The translations under genes were made by a program, and so were the position numbers. A model generated the notes under the pieces. It was not told where the DNA came from, ran no database searches, and saw nothing but the letters and a program-made list of their open reading frames with translations. 64,000 bases of DNA, taken from contig JBEBJQ010000013.1 in assembly GCA_040079795.1 (NCBI GenBank), positions 1-64,000 of the forward strand. Direction: 5' to 3'. The stretch's first letter is position 1; every line of letters starts with the position of its first letter. This document shows positions 17,519-27,001 of the stretch, piece after piece. The DNA is from SXIZ01 sp040079795. GTDB taxonomy: Bacteria; Pseudomonadota; Gammaproteobacteria; Methylococcales; Methylomonadaceae.

Positions 17519-17968
17519 ATGAACCGTATTCACATAGCTTTTCGAAGCTTTAAAACACTATTCCTGGTAATGGTTTTGCTAACTCAGGGGGCAAACGCAG
17601 TTGCTAAAGATAAAGACTGTTGGGTTGATTTTTATGAAGGCTCGCAATACGCGGGTAAGCATGTTCAACTTGAAGGCCCTATCCAGTTAGAAAATTTAAA
17701 TAATGTAAAGGGTGAGAATTGGGATTCGCGGATCAGCAGTTTGAAAGTCGGAGCTAAAGCCACTTTAACCCTTTACGAAAACTTGAATTTCAAACTGGCT
17801 TCAACCGAGATGGCTAAACATCCAGATTTAATGCGCTCATGGGGCGTGACAGAGAAAGATATTAAAGAGGAATCTGAACTTATTTTTCATCCTAATTCAA
17901 TGGTACACGACCTGAGTGACTTCAATTTTCATCAGAAAGTCAAATCATTGCAGATTAATTGTAATTAA
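17519..17968 (+). CDS. Exported beta/gamma-crystallin-like protein
   Basis: 149-aa exported protein. ATG at 17519 follows CAGGAG at 8-base spacing; an earlier in-frame ATG at 17465 is less likely. Signal peptide: FRSFKTLFLVMVLLTQGANA. The mature part starts with CWVDFYEGSQYAGKHVQLEGP, which has the [FY]-E-x-x-x-[FY]-x-G-x-x-x Greek-key look of beta/gamma-crystallins. A typical ISSLKVG strand follows, then a second key-like part (LTLYENLNFK). Two Cys (start and C-terminus) may form a disulphide. Crystallin-type folds often bind calcium or are stress proteins; the function here is unknown. Confidence 0.6.
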   Translation: MNRIHIAFRSFKTLFLVMVLLTQGANAVAKDKDCWVDFYEGSQYAGKHVQLEGPIQLENLNNVKGENWDSRISSLKVGAKATLTLYENLNFKLASTEMAKHPDLMRSWGVTEKDIKEESELIFHPNSMVHDLSDFNFHQKVKSLQINCN

Positions 17969-18032
17969 GTGCCCTGTTGATTCATATTCTTATAGATGTG
18001 AAAGAAGTCATTTGCTTCCGGTGTTATGATAA

Positions 18033-18060
18033 TTAGTTCACAGCCCCTACTGTGGACTAA
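18033..18060 (+). terminator. Hairpin between crystallin-like gene and lnt
   Basis: Arms TTAGTTCACAG and CTGTGGACTAA pair over 11 positions with one G-T, around the loop CCCCTA. It lies 65 bases past the upstream stop and 27 before lnt. No T-run follows, so termination would be weak; it may instead be a leader structure of lnt. Confidence 0.4.
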
Positions 18061-18086
18061 TAAATAACCCCTCTCTTAAAGCAATT

Positions 18087-19649
18087 ATGAATAATGTTTC
18101 AGCCAGTAAGCTTAAATTTTTCTTACTTCCCGTCCTGTCAGGTATTCTGATAGGCACAAGTTATATCCCTTTTCCCCCGTGGGCTTCTTTATTCTGCTTT
18201 GTACCGTTATGGATTTTTTGGCGGCAGCAATCATGCGTTAAAAATGTCTTCCTTGGCGGCTTAGTTGCCGCGTTTGTGTTTACCTTAATTGGTTTTAATT
18301 GGGTTACCTACTTGTTGCATGAATTCGCACATTTGGATTGGCCTATAGCGATTTTAGGCATGCTGCTATACGCAGCACTAGCCCATTTATATGTGCCCTT
18401 AGCGGGGGTGCTTTGGTTTTTTGGGCAACGCAAATTTAACTGGTCTGAATTCGTTTCACTAGGCTTGCTGGCGCTCATCACTATTTTATGCGAGGCCTAT
18501 TCACTCACTGTATTTGATTGGAATTTCGGTTATTCCTGGTATGGTGCCAATCTACCCATTTACCAGTGGGCTGAAATTATTGGCTTTAGTGGACTCAGCG
18601 CGTTCACCTTACTGTGTAATCTGCCGCTTTATATCGCTTGGCAAAAACGTCGGAAAAACGCTGGTAAGCTCATATTGGCAATGGTTATTGTCGGTTTTAT
18701 GTTATTGAATATGGGTGGTTTATGGCTTAAAAACAGGCTTACACAACCAGATGCGGCTTTTAAAACCTTGTTGGTTCAAGCGAGTATTGGTAATTCAGAA
18801 AAACTGGCTGCTGAATTAGGTAAGGGTTACGGCAAAGAGATACTTAATCGCTATATAACACTTACGGATAATGCGCTTAAAAACCATAAAGCTGAAAAAA
18901 TTGATTTTGCCCTGTGGCCTGAAACAGCGTTCCCCAGTTTGCTGGGTAAGCCATTTAAATTTAATGAATTATCCGTAGCGCTGACGCAATTTCTAAATGA
19001 TCGGCAATTGCCACTAATAACCGGTGCGTATAGTGTTGATGAGCAATCCAGCCTGATTACAAATTCATTGTTTGTCTTAAACAAAGCGGGGGAGATTGTG
19101 CCCCCGCATTACAGTAAGAGCATTTTACTGGCTTTTGGCGAGTATATTCCGGGTGAGCAGCTCTTTCCCCAAATTCGTGACTGGCTTCCGGAAACGGGGC
19201 GTTTTGCCAGAGGTGCTGGCCCTACGACCCTGTTAAATTGGAATGGCTATAAAATGGGGGCGCAAATATGTTATGAAAGTCTTTTTCCCGGGTTTTCACG
19301 CGCACTGGCTGATTTGGGGGCGCAATTCATCGTTAATGTGACAAACGATTCCTGGTACGGTGCCTGGCAGGAACCCTATCAACATATGTACATGACCCTC
19401 GCACGGGGCGTAGAATTTCGCCGCCCGGTGTTGCGTGTTACCAATACCGGCATATCAACCGTGGCACTCGCATCGGGGGACATTTTAGAGCAATCACCTA
19501 TAAATCAGCCCTGGGCGGGGTTATATGAAGTCCCTTATCTTAAAAATCCGCCAGTTACTTTTTATCAAAGCTGGTTTTGGCTGATTCCCGGTTTACTTTG
19601 GGCGGCTTTGTTTGTCTTGTTGTTTTTAGGTTTGAAGAAATCAGGGTGA
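18087..19649 (+). CDS. lnt: Apolipoprotein N-acyltransferase
   Basis: Inner-membrane enzyme (520 aa) that adds the third acyl chain to the N-terminal Cys of lipoproteins, using phospholipid as donor, in the last step of lipoprotein maturation. About six to seven N-terminal membrane segments lead into a nitrilase-type domain. The triad residues are visible: Glu in LWPETAFPSL, Lys in YSKSILLAFGEYIPG and Cys in AQICYESLFPG. One C-terminal membrane segment (WFWLIPGLLWAALFVLLFLG) ends it. Length is normal (E. coli 512). No corC/ybeX neighbour is present. Confidence 0.95.
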   Translation: MNNVSASKLKFFLLPVLSGILIGTSYIPFPPWASLFCFVPLWIFWRQQSCVKNVFLGGLVAAFVFTLIGFNWVTYLLHEFAHLDWPIAILGMLLYAALAHLYVPLAGVLWFFGQRKFNWSEFVSLGLLALITILCEAYSLTVFDWNFGYSWYGANLPIYQWAEIIGFSGLSAFTLLCNLPLYIAWQKRRKNAGKLILAMVIVGFMLLNMGGLWLKNRLTQPDAAFKTLLVQASIGNSEKLAAELGKGYGKEILNRYITLTDNALKNHKAEKIDFALWPETAFPSLLGKPFKFNELSVALTQFLNDRQLPLITGAYSVDEQSSLITNSLFVLNKAGEIVPPHYSKSILLAFGEYIPGEQLFPQIRDWLPETGRFARGAGPTTLLNWNGYKMGAQICYESLFPGFSRALADLGAQFIVNVTNDSWYGAWQEPYQHMYMTLARGVEFRRPVLRVTNTGISTVALASGDILEQSPINQPWAGLYEVPYLKNPPVTFYQSWFWLIPGLLWAALFVLLFLGLKKSG

Positions 19650-19816
19650 ATTTCGTAAAGCCTGTTACTGCCAATATCGGGTGATATTATGAAGTTTATA
19701 GCTTGACTGCCATGACTGCCCAGGTGATTAGAATATGCAATTTATCTTTTAAGTTGATAGAATGCCAAATTATTGAACTAAATCATTTTGTGACTAAATT
19801 CTTATAGGGCATTTTT

Positions 19817-20437
19817 ATGAAGATACAGCGTCAATTGTATTGTTTGTTTGGTTTTTTTGCGTTAACTCACTTGGGCTACGCCGATGAAATTAATTTTGGC
19901 AAGCAAAGGCCAACAGCCAGTCAGGTGATTGAAGCGTTAAGTCCTGCCACGGCTAATGCAGAGGGTACGGAAAATGGTGTGCGTCCAAGAGCCAAATATC
20001 GCTCAATCGGTCCTCTTACGCCTGATTATCAACCTGTTGCGCATAGCGAAGTTAAGCATAAAGCCAAAATTAAAAATGCCCGGAAAAGCACTAACGAAAA
20101 GGCGCTGTCTTTGGAGGTTTTGTTTCGTTTTAGTTCAGCTGAGCTAACCGATATTGCAAAGCAGCAACTTGATCCGGTCGGTGAGGCATTGAGTTCAGAA
20201 AAATTACAACGATTGGAGTTTATTGTAGAAGGCCATACTGATGCGGTGGGCGGGAATACCTATAATAAAATTTTATCTAAAGAACGTGCGGATTCAGTAA
20301 AGCTTTTTTTGACGGATAAATATCACATTGCCCCTGCGCGTCTTCAAATTATTGGCAAAGGTAAGTCTAATTTACTGGATCGCAAGCATCCCGAAAGTGA
20401 AGTTAATCGTCGGGTGCGCATTATTGCCTTGCAATAA
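19817..20437 (+). CDS. OmpA-family peptidoglycan-binding periplasmic protein
   Basis: 206-aa exported protein: signal peptide (LYCLFGFFALTHLGYA), a ~75-residue linker, then an OmpA_C domain (VLFRFSSAELTDIAKQQLD, VEGHTDAVGGNTYNKILSKERADSVKLFL, GKGKSN, NRRVRIIAL) that binds diaminopimelate in the cell wall. There is no lipobox Cys, so it is soluble or loosely attached. It lies directly upstream of, and in the same orientation as, the T6SS kinase gene, 166 bases away. OmpA-like proteins often accompany T6SS loci as wall anchors, though TssL here has its own OmpA domain. Membership of the T6SS locus is inferred. Confidence 0.82.
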   Translation: MKIQRQLYCLFGFFALTHLGYADEINFGKQRPTASQVIEALSPATANAEGTENGVRPRAKYRSIGPLTPDYQPVAHSEVKHKAKIKNARKSTNEKALSLEVLFRFSSAELTDIAKQQLDPVGEALSSEKLQRLEFIVEGHTDAVGGNTYNKILSKERADSVKLFLTDKYHIAPARLQIIGKGKSNLLDRKHPESEVNRRVRIIALQ

Positions 20438-20603
20438 GTGCCTTAAAATAAAGCCGTTGTCATAAAAATTAGAAAATCTTCGGGCGTTTGTCAATTCATT
20501 CAGTAATGGTGGCCTATCTGGCTATTTAAATAGTTTGCTGGCAAAGTATATTAGCCATTGCTTTTTTAAATAGGGCGATGATTTTCCTAAGTATTAATTT
20601 TTA

Positions 20604-22259
20604 ATGCTGTATTTTTTTATGAATGAAAAAAAATATATTCCCTCAAATGATACCGATATTAACCAAATTAAAGTGATAGGTATCGATGAAGAATCAGCAT
20701 TAGATTCCACGCGATTAAACCCCTCTTCTTCTGAGCCAAGCAGTTATCCTGGCTCAACCAGTAATGCGCCGCTAGAAATCGGGAGTATTATCAAAGGCAC
20801 TTTTGAATTGGTTGCCATACTGGGTGAAGGGGGGATGGGGACGGTTTTTAAGGCACTGAATAAAGTATGGGAAGAAGTTGAAGCGCGCGACCCTTACGTA
20901 GCTATTAAAGTGTTAAAGCCTGAACTGTCCGCCAATAAACAGTTGGTCAGGTCTTTATATAGCGACTTTGATCGAACCAAGATGCTGGCGGACTGCCAAA
21001 ACATTATCAAAGTTTATGGTTTTGATCGGGATGGTTTGCACGTCTATATGACGATGGAATATCTTAGCGGAAAAACCTTAAGTGAATACCTTAAAGGCAA
21101 ATCACTGACTTTAGTTCAAGCCTGGTTTATTATTGAAGGAATAGGGAACGCCCTTGCTTACGCCCATGATAATAACATTGTCCATAGGGATATTAAGCCA
21201 GGGAATGTCATTATTACCAATGATGGAACCGTTAAGGTATTGGATTTTGGTATTGCTTCTAAAATTAATGAAAATGAAGGTGATGAAACTAAATTTGGTG
21301 GTCATGAGCTGGGTGCGCTAACCGTGGCCTATGCTTCACCAGAAATGCAAAGGGATTTTCCTCCCGATGCGCGTGACGATATTTACGCATTTGCCTGTGT
21401 GATTTACGAGGTTTTGACCGGCAAACAATTTTATAAACAAAAAATCCATAAAGCAGCACCTATTCCAGGTTTAAATAACCGGCAAATGGATATTTTGAAT
21501 AAATCCTTAGCATTTGAACGGGATCAGCGAACCAGTAGTATTCGTGAGTTGTTGGATAAATTACGGCCTGTCGATACACCTTGGACAAAATATGCCACCA
21601 TAGGCAGTAGTGTATTGTTTATTACGCTCATAGCGTTATGGAGAATGCTATTTTCTGAGCCTGAAGTGCTTAACAAACCAGTTGCTGCTCAATCCACAAT
21701 AACTCCAGTTGCAATAACGCCTTTAGTGACTGTGGCCCATACGCCTTTTGTATCCCTTACGCCAACCCTGGCACCTGTTATTACCTCTGCTCCGTCACTT
21801 CAAGCCCCTGCTGCTAAAGTTTCTCCAACGCTTCAGCCAATGCAGGTTAATAACCGGCTCGCTTATCGTTCTACAAGTAAAGATGGCATAGTGCATCTGC
21901 AAACATCAAAACCAGTTTACAAAAGCGGTGAAGATTTTCAACTGCAATTTACCCTGAGCCAGCCTATGTATGTTCGCGTTATTGACCGGGACGCGAAAGG
22001 TAAATTATCGAAGTTACGCCCCAATGCGCCGCAACCGGATAAATTATTGCCTGCCAATAAAACCCATATATATCCGCCTAAAGGCTTTAATGCAGCTGTT
22101 GAGGGAGATTCCGGCACTAGCACAGTTAGCATTATTGCCAGCAAAAAACCTTTTTCAAAGGATATTATGTTACTGGATACTAATGGTAGTATTTCCGAAC
22201 AAGTGCTCACTGGTGAATATTCGTGGACACAAATCAGCTATGCAGTGCAACATAAATAG
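20604..22259 (+). CDS. ppkA: T6SS-associated Ser/Thr protein kinase (PpkA-like) with DUF4384
   Basis: 551-aa Hanks-type kinase, probable PpkA of the T6SS threonine-phosphorylation pathway, which phosphorylates the FHA protein to trigger assembly. The kinase domain (~60-310) has the P-loop LGEGGMGTVFKAL, VAIKVLKPE (catalytic Lys), HRDIKPGNVII, LDFGIAS and YASPEM. One membrane segment (~328-348, IGSSVLFITLIALW) puts a Pro/Thr linker and a DUF4384 domain (FQLQFTLSQPMYVRVIDRD) in the periplasm. The start may be ATG 20604 or ATG 20619; neither has a clear ribosome site. First gene of the T6SS run; its antagonist PppA is encoded further on. Confidence 0.9.
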   Translation: MLYFFMNEKKYIPSNDTDINQIKVIGIDEESALDSTRLNPSSSEPSSYPGSTSNAPLEIGSIIKGTFELVAILGEGGMGTVFKALNKVWEEVEARDPYVAIKVLKPELSANKQLVRSLYSDFDRTKMLADCQNIIKVYGFDRDGLHVYMTMEYLSGKTLSEYLKGKSLTLVQAWFIIEGIGNALAYAHDNNIVHRDIKPGNVIITNDGTVKVLDFGIASKINENEGDETKFGGHELGALTVAYASPEMQRDFPPDARDDIYAFACVIYEVLTGKQFYKQKIHKAAPIPGLNNRQMDILNKSLAFERDQRTSSIRELLDKLRPVDTPWTKYATIGSSVLFITLIALWRMLFSEPEVLNKPVAAQSTITPVAITPLVTVAHTPFVSLTPTLAPVITSAPSLQAPAAKVSPTLQPMQVNNRLAYRSTSKDGIVHLQTSKPVYKSGEDFQLQFTLSQPMYVRVIDRDAKGKLSKLRPNAPQPDKLLPANKTHIYPPKGFNAAVEGDSGTSTVSIIASKKPFSKDIMLLDTNGSISEQVLTGEYSWTQISYAVQHK

Positions 22260-22622
22260 CGGGGTTTTTCTTAGATTTAGCCAGGGAATGCACTGAAAAG
22301 TTGATTAAAATGAATTGTGAAAAATTTGCAATTCACATTTTAGCGCCCTATTTGTACTGGCTATGTTTATAATTTGGTTGAAATCTGCCAGTGTTACCGG
22401 AGCCTTTATCGAATAAGGCCATTAAATAGCGTTAAAGAAATTATTTGATGCATTATTAATGTTAATTGTCATAGGTTTATTGCGTTTAACCAGATTCTGA
22501 GGGAGAACTTACAACCTGAACTAGATGGGTTGTATAGCCAACGCAAATTTTTACTTATTAACTTGTAATTAACCCCGTTGACTTTTAACTGGTGGTTGTT
22601 CAAAACGGTGTAATTTTCAAAC
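22260..22622. other. Intergenic region between ppkA and the FHA gene
   Basis: 363 bases, AT-rich, without a plausible gene. This is where tssJ is often found in related loci, but no lipoprotein-coding frame is present. An inverted repeat TGAATTG/CAATTCA at 22311-22335 followed by ACATTTTA may end ppkA transcription weakly. The promoter of the main tss operon may lie in the remainder. Confidence 0.45.
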
Positions 22623-24257
22623 ATGAGCTTAACCTTAACCGTATTGTCATTTAAAAATAAACCCATTACTGAAATTCCGGTGGTATCTATTGGTGATCAA
22701 GGTGGTAGTATCGGTCGATCTAATGGGAATACATTGGTCTTGCCGGATGCTGAAAAATTCGTGTCCAGACATCATGCAAGCATCAGTTTTGAAAATAATA
22801 AGTACTATTTGTCGGATAGCAGTTTAAGTGGCGTTTACGTTAATGGTGCCGATAAGCCATTAAATAACAGCTCTGTGTGCCTTGAAAATGGCACGCAATT
22901 AAGGATTGGTGAATATGAGATTGCTGTTTCAATCGCGGATGATCCTATCTTAAATGATTTTACTTATCCATCCGATCCAGTAATAGCGCACGCGGATGAG
23001 TTTCTCGTTGTGGATAAGCCCTGGTTTGATTTGGATCCCGTCGAGCGTGATAATAGTTTAATGGCAGATAATTTTCCGCGCCACGAAGAGCTGGTTCAAT
23101 CGGATGACGTTATTTATTCGCGTGGCTTTGAAAGCGCTTTACCCGCTAATCATGCGCCGATTTTTGATAACTATATCGCCCCGAATATTATTGCACCCAT
23201 TGCAGCCCCGGTTAATGGGCAAATTCCAGAAAATTTAAGCTTTGATGATTTTTTTTCAGGGACAGAGCCAGAGCCGGATAAATCAAACAAGAAACTTCAG
23301 CATCCAGCAGTCAATAATGATGATTTCGAAGATTTTTTTGGTGCAGCCATCAGCGATATGTTGGCAGAAAGACAATCCACGTTAATTAATAAAGTATCCA
23401 CTGAGTATAACGACGGCCCACACGAATCAGTTGCTAACTCCTCAGTAACTGAAGCGCAAGCAGAAAGCAGTGATGCACTTAACAGCTTAAAGGATTTTTT
23501 TGTCGATAATAAACCAGAGATTGGATCAAGCTCTCTTGCCTCATTGGAGTCCGACTTAGATAAGCCAGCTGTTATTTCTGAGGTCGATGCTTTTCTTGAG
23601 GATGATTATGTTAAGACTGAATCAACGTTAGTTGATGAAAAAGCCAATAAAAATACAACGTCTATCATAGCAAGCGATAGTTTATTTAAGGCGTTTTTGC
23701 AAGGCGCCGCTGTAGAATGCAAAGAAATTAATGCTGAGCAACAGACCGAGACGTTGGACAGGGTCGGGAGGATGTTTAGAAAGTTGATTGAAGGCACTGT
23801 AGCCGTGTTGAGAAGTCGGGCTGAGTTTAAAAGTTTGTGTCGCGTCAATATGACGGTTATAAAACCGATAAATAATAATCCGCTTAAATTTACGGTATCA
23901 ACTGACCACGTATTGCGCTTATTGATTGAAAATAAAACCGATGGCTTTTTGTCTTCAACGACTGCTATTCAAGAGGCTTTTGACGATATTATGAATCATC
24001 AGTTGGCTACGCAAGCCGGTATTCAGGCTTCTTTGATCGATTTATTGGCAACTTTCGATCCCAAGAATATTGAAAAAAAATTTGAACAAGGATTGGTTTT
24101 ACAAAAAAAATCCAAGTGTTGGGATAGTTATGCAGACACTTATCGCGAGACCGTAGAAAATGCAGTCGAAGATTTTTTTGGTGAAGCATTTGTAAAAGCC
24201 TATGAGCAGCAAATGAGTATCTTAGTAAAAACGCGCGGTAAACAGCAGGATAAGTAA
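22623..24257 (+). CDS. tagH: T6SS FHA-domain protein (TagH/Fha/ImpI)
   Basis: 544-aa scaffold with an N-terminal forkhead-associated domain (~20-100): GSIGRSNGNTLVLPD, KFVSRHHASISF and LSDSSLSGVYVNG hold the conserved Gly-Arg, Ser-x-x-His and Asn-Gly residues that bind phosphothreonine. A long acidic, low-complexity middle (~110-350) follows. The C-terminal domain (~350-540, LFKAFLQGAAVECKE, RMFRKLIEGTVAVLRSRAEFK) is typical of type VI TagH/ImpI. PpkA-phosphorylated Fha promotes T6SS activity in Pseudomonas H1. It heads the tss operon, 43 bases before tssK. Confidence 0.93.
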   Translation: MSLTLTVLSFKNKPITEIPVVSIGDQGGSIGRSNGNTLVLPDAEKFVSRHHASISFENNKYYLSDSSLSGVYVNGADKPLNNSSVCLENGTQLRIGEYEIAVSIADDPILNDFTYPSDPVIAHADEFLVVDKPWFDLDPVERDNSLMADNFPRHEELVQSDDVIYSRGFESALPANHAPIFDNYIAPNIIAPIAAPVNGQIPENLSFDDFFSGTEPEPDKSNKKLQHPAVNNDDFEDFFGAAISDMLAERQSTLINKVSTEYNDGPHESVANSSVTEAQAESSDALNSLKDFFVDNKPEIGSSSLASLESDLDKPAVISEVDAFLEDDYVKTESTLVDEKANKNTTSIIASDSLFKAFLQGAAVECKEINAEQQTETLDRVGRMFRKLIEGTVAVLRSRAEFKSLCRVNMTVIKPINNNPLKFTVSTDHVLRLLIENKTDGFLSSTTAIQEAFDDIMNHQLATQAGIQASLIDLLATFDPKNIEKKFEQGLVLQKKSKCWDSYADTYRETVENAVEDFFGEAFVKAYEQQMSILVKTRGKQQDK

Positions 24258-24300
24258 TATTTAGTGTCATAAATCTAATAAGGCAGGGGTGCGATAGAAA

Positions 24301-25638
24301 ATGTCAGAAAATAATAAAACCGCATGGTCTGAGGGGATGTTCCTTAGGCCACAGCATTTTCAACAGCATGATCGCTATTTAGAAACATTGGTGCGTGAAC
24401 GGTGTGGTGGATTGCAGCCTTATGATTGGGGCATTAAGAAGCTTAAGATAGATTCACGTCAATTAGGGATGGGTAAGTTTGCGTTGGCAGAATGTAGTGG
24501 TATTTTTCCCGATGGCACACCTTTTAATTTACCTGAAGATGATGAATTGCCGCTTCCTATTGATATTCCAACCGATGTTAAAAATAATATTATTTATTTA
24601 TCTTTGCCTGCCCAGCGTCCCGGCTCAGTTGAAGTTGATACCGATGAAAACCCCAGTAACCTAGCAAGGTACCATGCGGTTGAGTGTGAGGTAAGGGATG
24701 CCAATGTTGCGACAAATGCCACCTCTGCCGTAATGTTAGCTAAGTTGCATACCTGTTTGCTTATGGAAAGACAGGAACGGGCAGGATATGTTTGTATTGG
24801 CATCACCCGGGTTATAGAATCCCGCATTGATAAAAATATCATTCTTGATGAATACTATATCCCTCCTACAGTCGATTGCAATGCGATCCCTCAATTAAAA
24901 AGCTACATCAAAGAGCTGTATGGTCTGTTGCATACCCGTGGTGAAGCTTTAGGTGGTCGGGCTTCTGAAGCAGGTAAAGGTGGTGCAGCAGAAATTTCCG
25001 ATTATATGCTTTTGCAATTAGTAAACCGAACCGAACCGTTGTTTAAACATTTACAACAAGTGCCTAGTTTGCATCCGGAAAACTTCTATCGTCTGGCAGT
25101 ACAACTGGCAGGCGAGTTATCGACTTTTTGTCGGGCGAATAAAAGGCCTATTACTTTTTCATCTTATCTTCACGATGATTTACAAAAAACTTTTAAGCAG
25201 GTTATGGATGAGCTGCGTTTGTTACTGAATGCTGTATTAGAACAAAATGCTATTTTGATTCCATTGACTGCACCAAAATATGGTATTCGTGGCGGCAAAG
25301 TACCGGATCTTAATTTGCTTAAAGATGCGGTTTTTATCCTCGCTGTAAGTGCGAAAGTTTCAATAGAGCAATTACGTAGCGGTTTTCCGACGCAAGTTAA
25401 AATAGGCCCGGTTGAAAAGATCAATTTATTAATTAATAACAATCTTCCGGGTATTACCTTGCATGCGCTGCCGGTTGCCCCTAGACAAATTCCTTTTCAT
25501 GTGGGCTTTGCTTATTTTGAATTGAATAAACAAACCGAAATGTGGCAACAGATGCACCAGTCGGGTGGTTTTGCCATCCATATTGCCGGTGAGTTTCCAG
25601 GGCTTGAGTTAGAATTCTGGGCAATTAAAAACGGGTAA
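24301..25638 (+). CDS. tssK: T6SS baseplate protein TssK
   Basis: 445-aa trimeric adaptor joining the baseplate (TssEFG-VgrG) to the membrane complex. It begins with the signature WSEGMFLRPQHFQQHDRYLE. The ends AVSAKVSIEQL, GFPTQVKIGPVEKINLLINN, GITLHALPVAPRQIPFH and the C-terminal LELEFWAIK are typical of TssK (VasE/ImpJ). Length is normal (~445). It is followed after 4 bases by tssL, so the pair is tightly coupled. Confidence 0.97.
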   Translation: MSENNKTAWSEGMFLRPQHFQQHDRYLETLVRERCGGLQPYDWGIKKLKIDSRQLGMGKFALAECSGIFPDGTPFNLPEDDELPLPIDIPTDVKNNIIYLSLPAQRPGSVEVDTDENPSNLARYHAVECEVRDANVATNATSAVMLAKLHTCLLMERQERAGYVCIGITRVIESRIDKNIILDEYYIPPTVDCNAIPQLKSYIKELYGLLHTRGEALGGRASEAGKGGAAEISDYMLLQLVNRTEPLFKHLQQVPSLHPENFYRLAVQLAGELSTFCRANKRPITFSSYLHDDLQKTFKQVMDELRLLLNAVLEQNAILIPLTAPKYGIRGGKVPDLNLLKDAVFILAVSAKVSIEQLRSGFPTQVKIGPVEKINLLINNNLPGITLHALPVAPRQIPFHVGFAYFELNKQTEMWQQMHQSGGFAIHIAGEFPGLELEFWAIKNG

Positions 25639-25642
25639 TACC

Positions 25643-26998
25643 ATGAGTAATGATGATCCTTTTGGCAATAGCTATATCGATGATGATAAAACCATACTTA
25701 GACCCATGCCCGGCGGTCGAAAATCACAGGCGTCCAGCGCTTCAATGCCGTCGCCTAATCCAGGATTCCCCCCTGCAAATGCACGTATTTCTGAAAACCT
25801 CAGGGAAGCTTGTGCGGCGGCTACAAGTAATCCGATAGTCGGTGCGGCCATTTCGTTGCTATCGGTCGTCGCCCAATTGCGTAATACAGCTCAGCATCCC
25901 GATATTGAAGGGCTTAGGGCGAGTGTCATCGAAGAAATTAAACAGTTTGAAGTTAAGGTTAAACGTCAGAGAATGGTTGCCAGTGAGCAATTGCAGGCAG
26001 CAAGGTATGCGTTATGTACGTTATTGGATGAAACCGTGTTAAATACACCATGGGGATCTAATAGCCTGTGGAGCACCAATAGTATGCTGGTTTTTTTTCA
26101 TCGGGAAAACTGGGGGGGCGAGAAGTTTTTTCTTATTCTAAAAAACTGTATGCAGCAACCGGGAACCCATCTGGATTTACTGGAGCTGTTGTATTTCTGC
26201 CTGTGTTTGGGGTTTGAAGGCAGATATCGTGTTGAAGATCACGGTTTAAGTAAACTTGAAGACATTCGGGAGAATGCTTATCAGATTATTCAAAGACAAC
26301 GTGGTGATGTTGACAGAAACTTGTCCTTGCATTGGCAAGGTATAAAAGATAAGCGCAATATACTGACAAAATTGGTGCCGCTTTGGGTAATCGGTTCTGT
26401 TGCCTCGTTGTTACTGATGTTGATTTATTTGTGCTTTCTGTATTTCGTCAATTTAGCATCCAATCCTTTACTGGCCAAACTCTATTCGTTAAAAGACAGC
26501 TTTAATGTGCAGCCTATGGTTGCTGAGGTTATTCCAAATACCGAGGTACAGGTTAACTCAAGGTTCGATGCCTTAAATGCCTTCCTTAAGCCAGAGGTGG
26601 AGCATGGTGAAGTGACCCTCCTTCAAAAGGAGGGTAAAACGATTATTCGTATCATTAGCAAAGGTTTGTTTGCTTCTGGAAGCGATAAAGTCATGAGCGA
26701 TTACGAATCGTTATTGGATAGGATCAGTCTTGCGATCAGTACCGTGTCGGATCGCGTTTTGGTTGTCGACCACATTCTAGTTGTTGGGCACACCGACAGC
26801 GTGCCCATTTTCTCGGCAAGGTTCCCTTCTAATTGGGCGTTATCCAAAGCTCGGGCGCTCTCCGTGGTAAAACGCTTAGCCGATAATAATAAAGCGCCAA
26901 TTGATATAGAAGGACGGGCAGATACGCAACCTCTGGCACCCAATGACAGTGCTGAGCATAAAGCGAAAAATCGTCGTATCGAAATTATTTTAGGGTAA
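25643..26998 (+). CDS. tssL: T6SS membrane protein TssL with C-terminal OmpA domain
   Basis: 451-aa long form of TssL (DotU/ImpK). Cytoplasmic DotU domain ~60-230 (NPIVGAAISLLSVVAQLR, LDETVLNTPWGSNSLWSTNSML, FFHRENWGGEKFF, LGFEGRYR), one membrane segment (~247-270), then a periplasmic OmpA-like domain (~330-451, VLVVGHTDSVPIFSARFPSNWALSKARA, NRRIEIIL) that can anchor to peptidoglycan. With TssM it forms the envelope-spanning complex. The intrinsic wall anchor is notable because tssJ is not found. It is separated by three bases from the GTG of tssM. Confidence 0.96.
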   Translation: MSNDDPFGNSYIDDDKTILRPMPGGRKSQASSASMPSPNPGFPPANARISENLREACAAATSNPIVGAAISLLSVVAQLRNTAQHPDIEGLRASVIEEIKQFEVKVKRQRMVASEQLQAARYALCTLLDETVLNTPWGSNSLWSTNSMLVFFHRENWGGEKFFLILKNCMQQPGTHLDLLELLYFCLCLGFEGRYRVEDHGLSKLEDIRENAYQIIQRQRGDVDRNLSLHWQGIKDKRNILTKLVPLWVIGSVASLLLMLIYLCFLYFVNLASNPLLAKLYSLKDSFNVQPMVAEVIPNTEVQVNSRFDALNAFLKPEVEHGEVTLLQKEGKTIIRIISKGLFASGSDKVMSDYESLLDRISLAISTVSDRVLVVDHILVVGHTDSVPIFSARFPSNWALSKARALSVVKRLADNNKAPIDIEGRADTQPLAPNDSAEHKAKNRRIEIILG

Positions 26999-27001
26999 AC
27001 C

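Noticed and set aside
19817..20437. OmpA-like protein considered as the missing TssJ
   Set aside because: It has no lipobox Cys and carries a clear OmpA_C domain, not a TssJ transthyretin-like fold.
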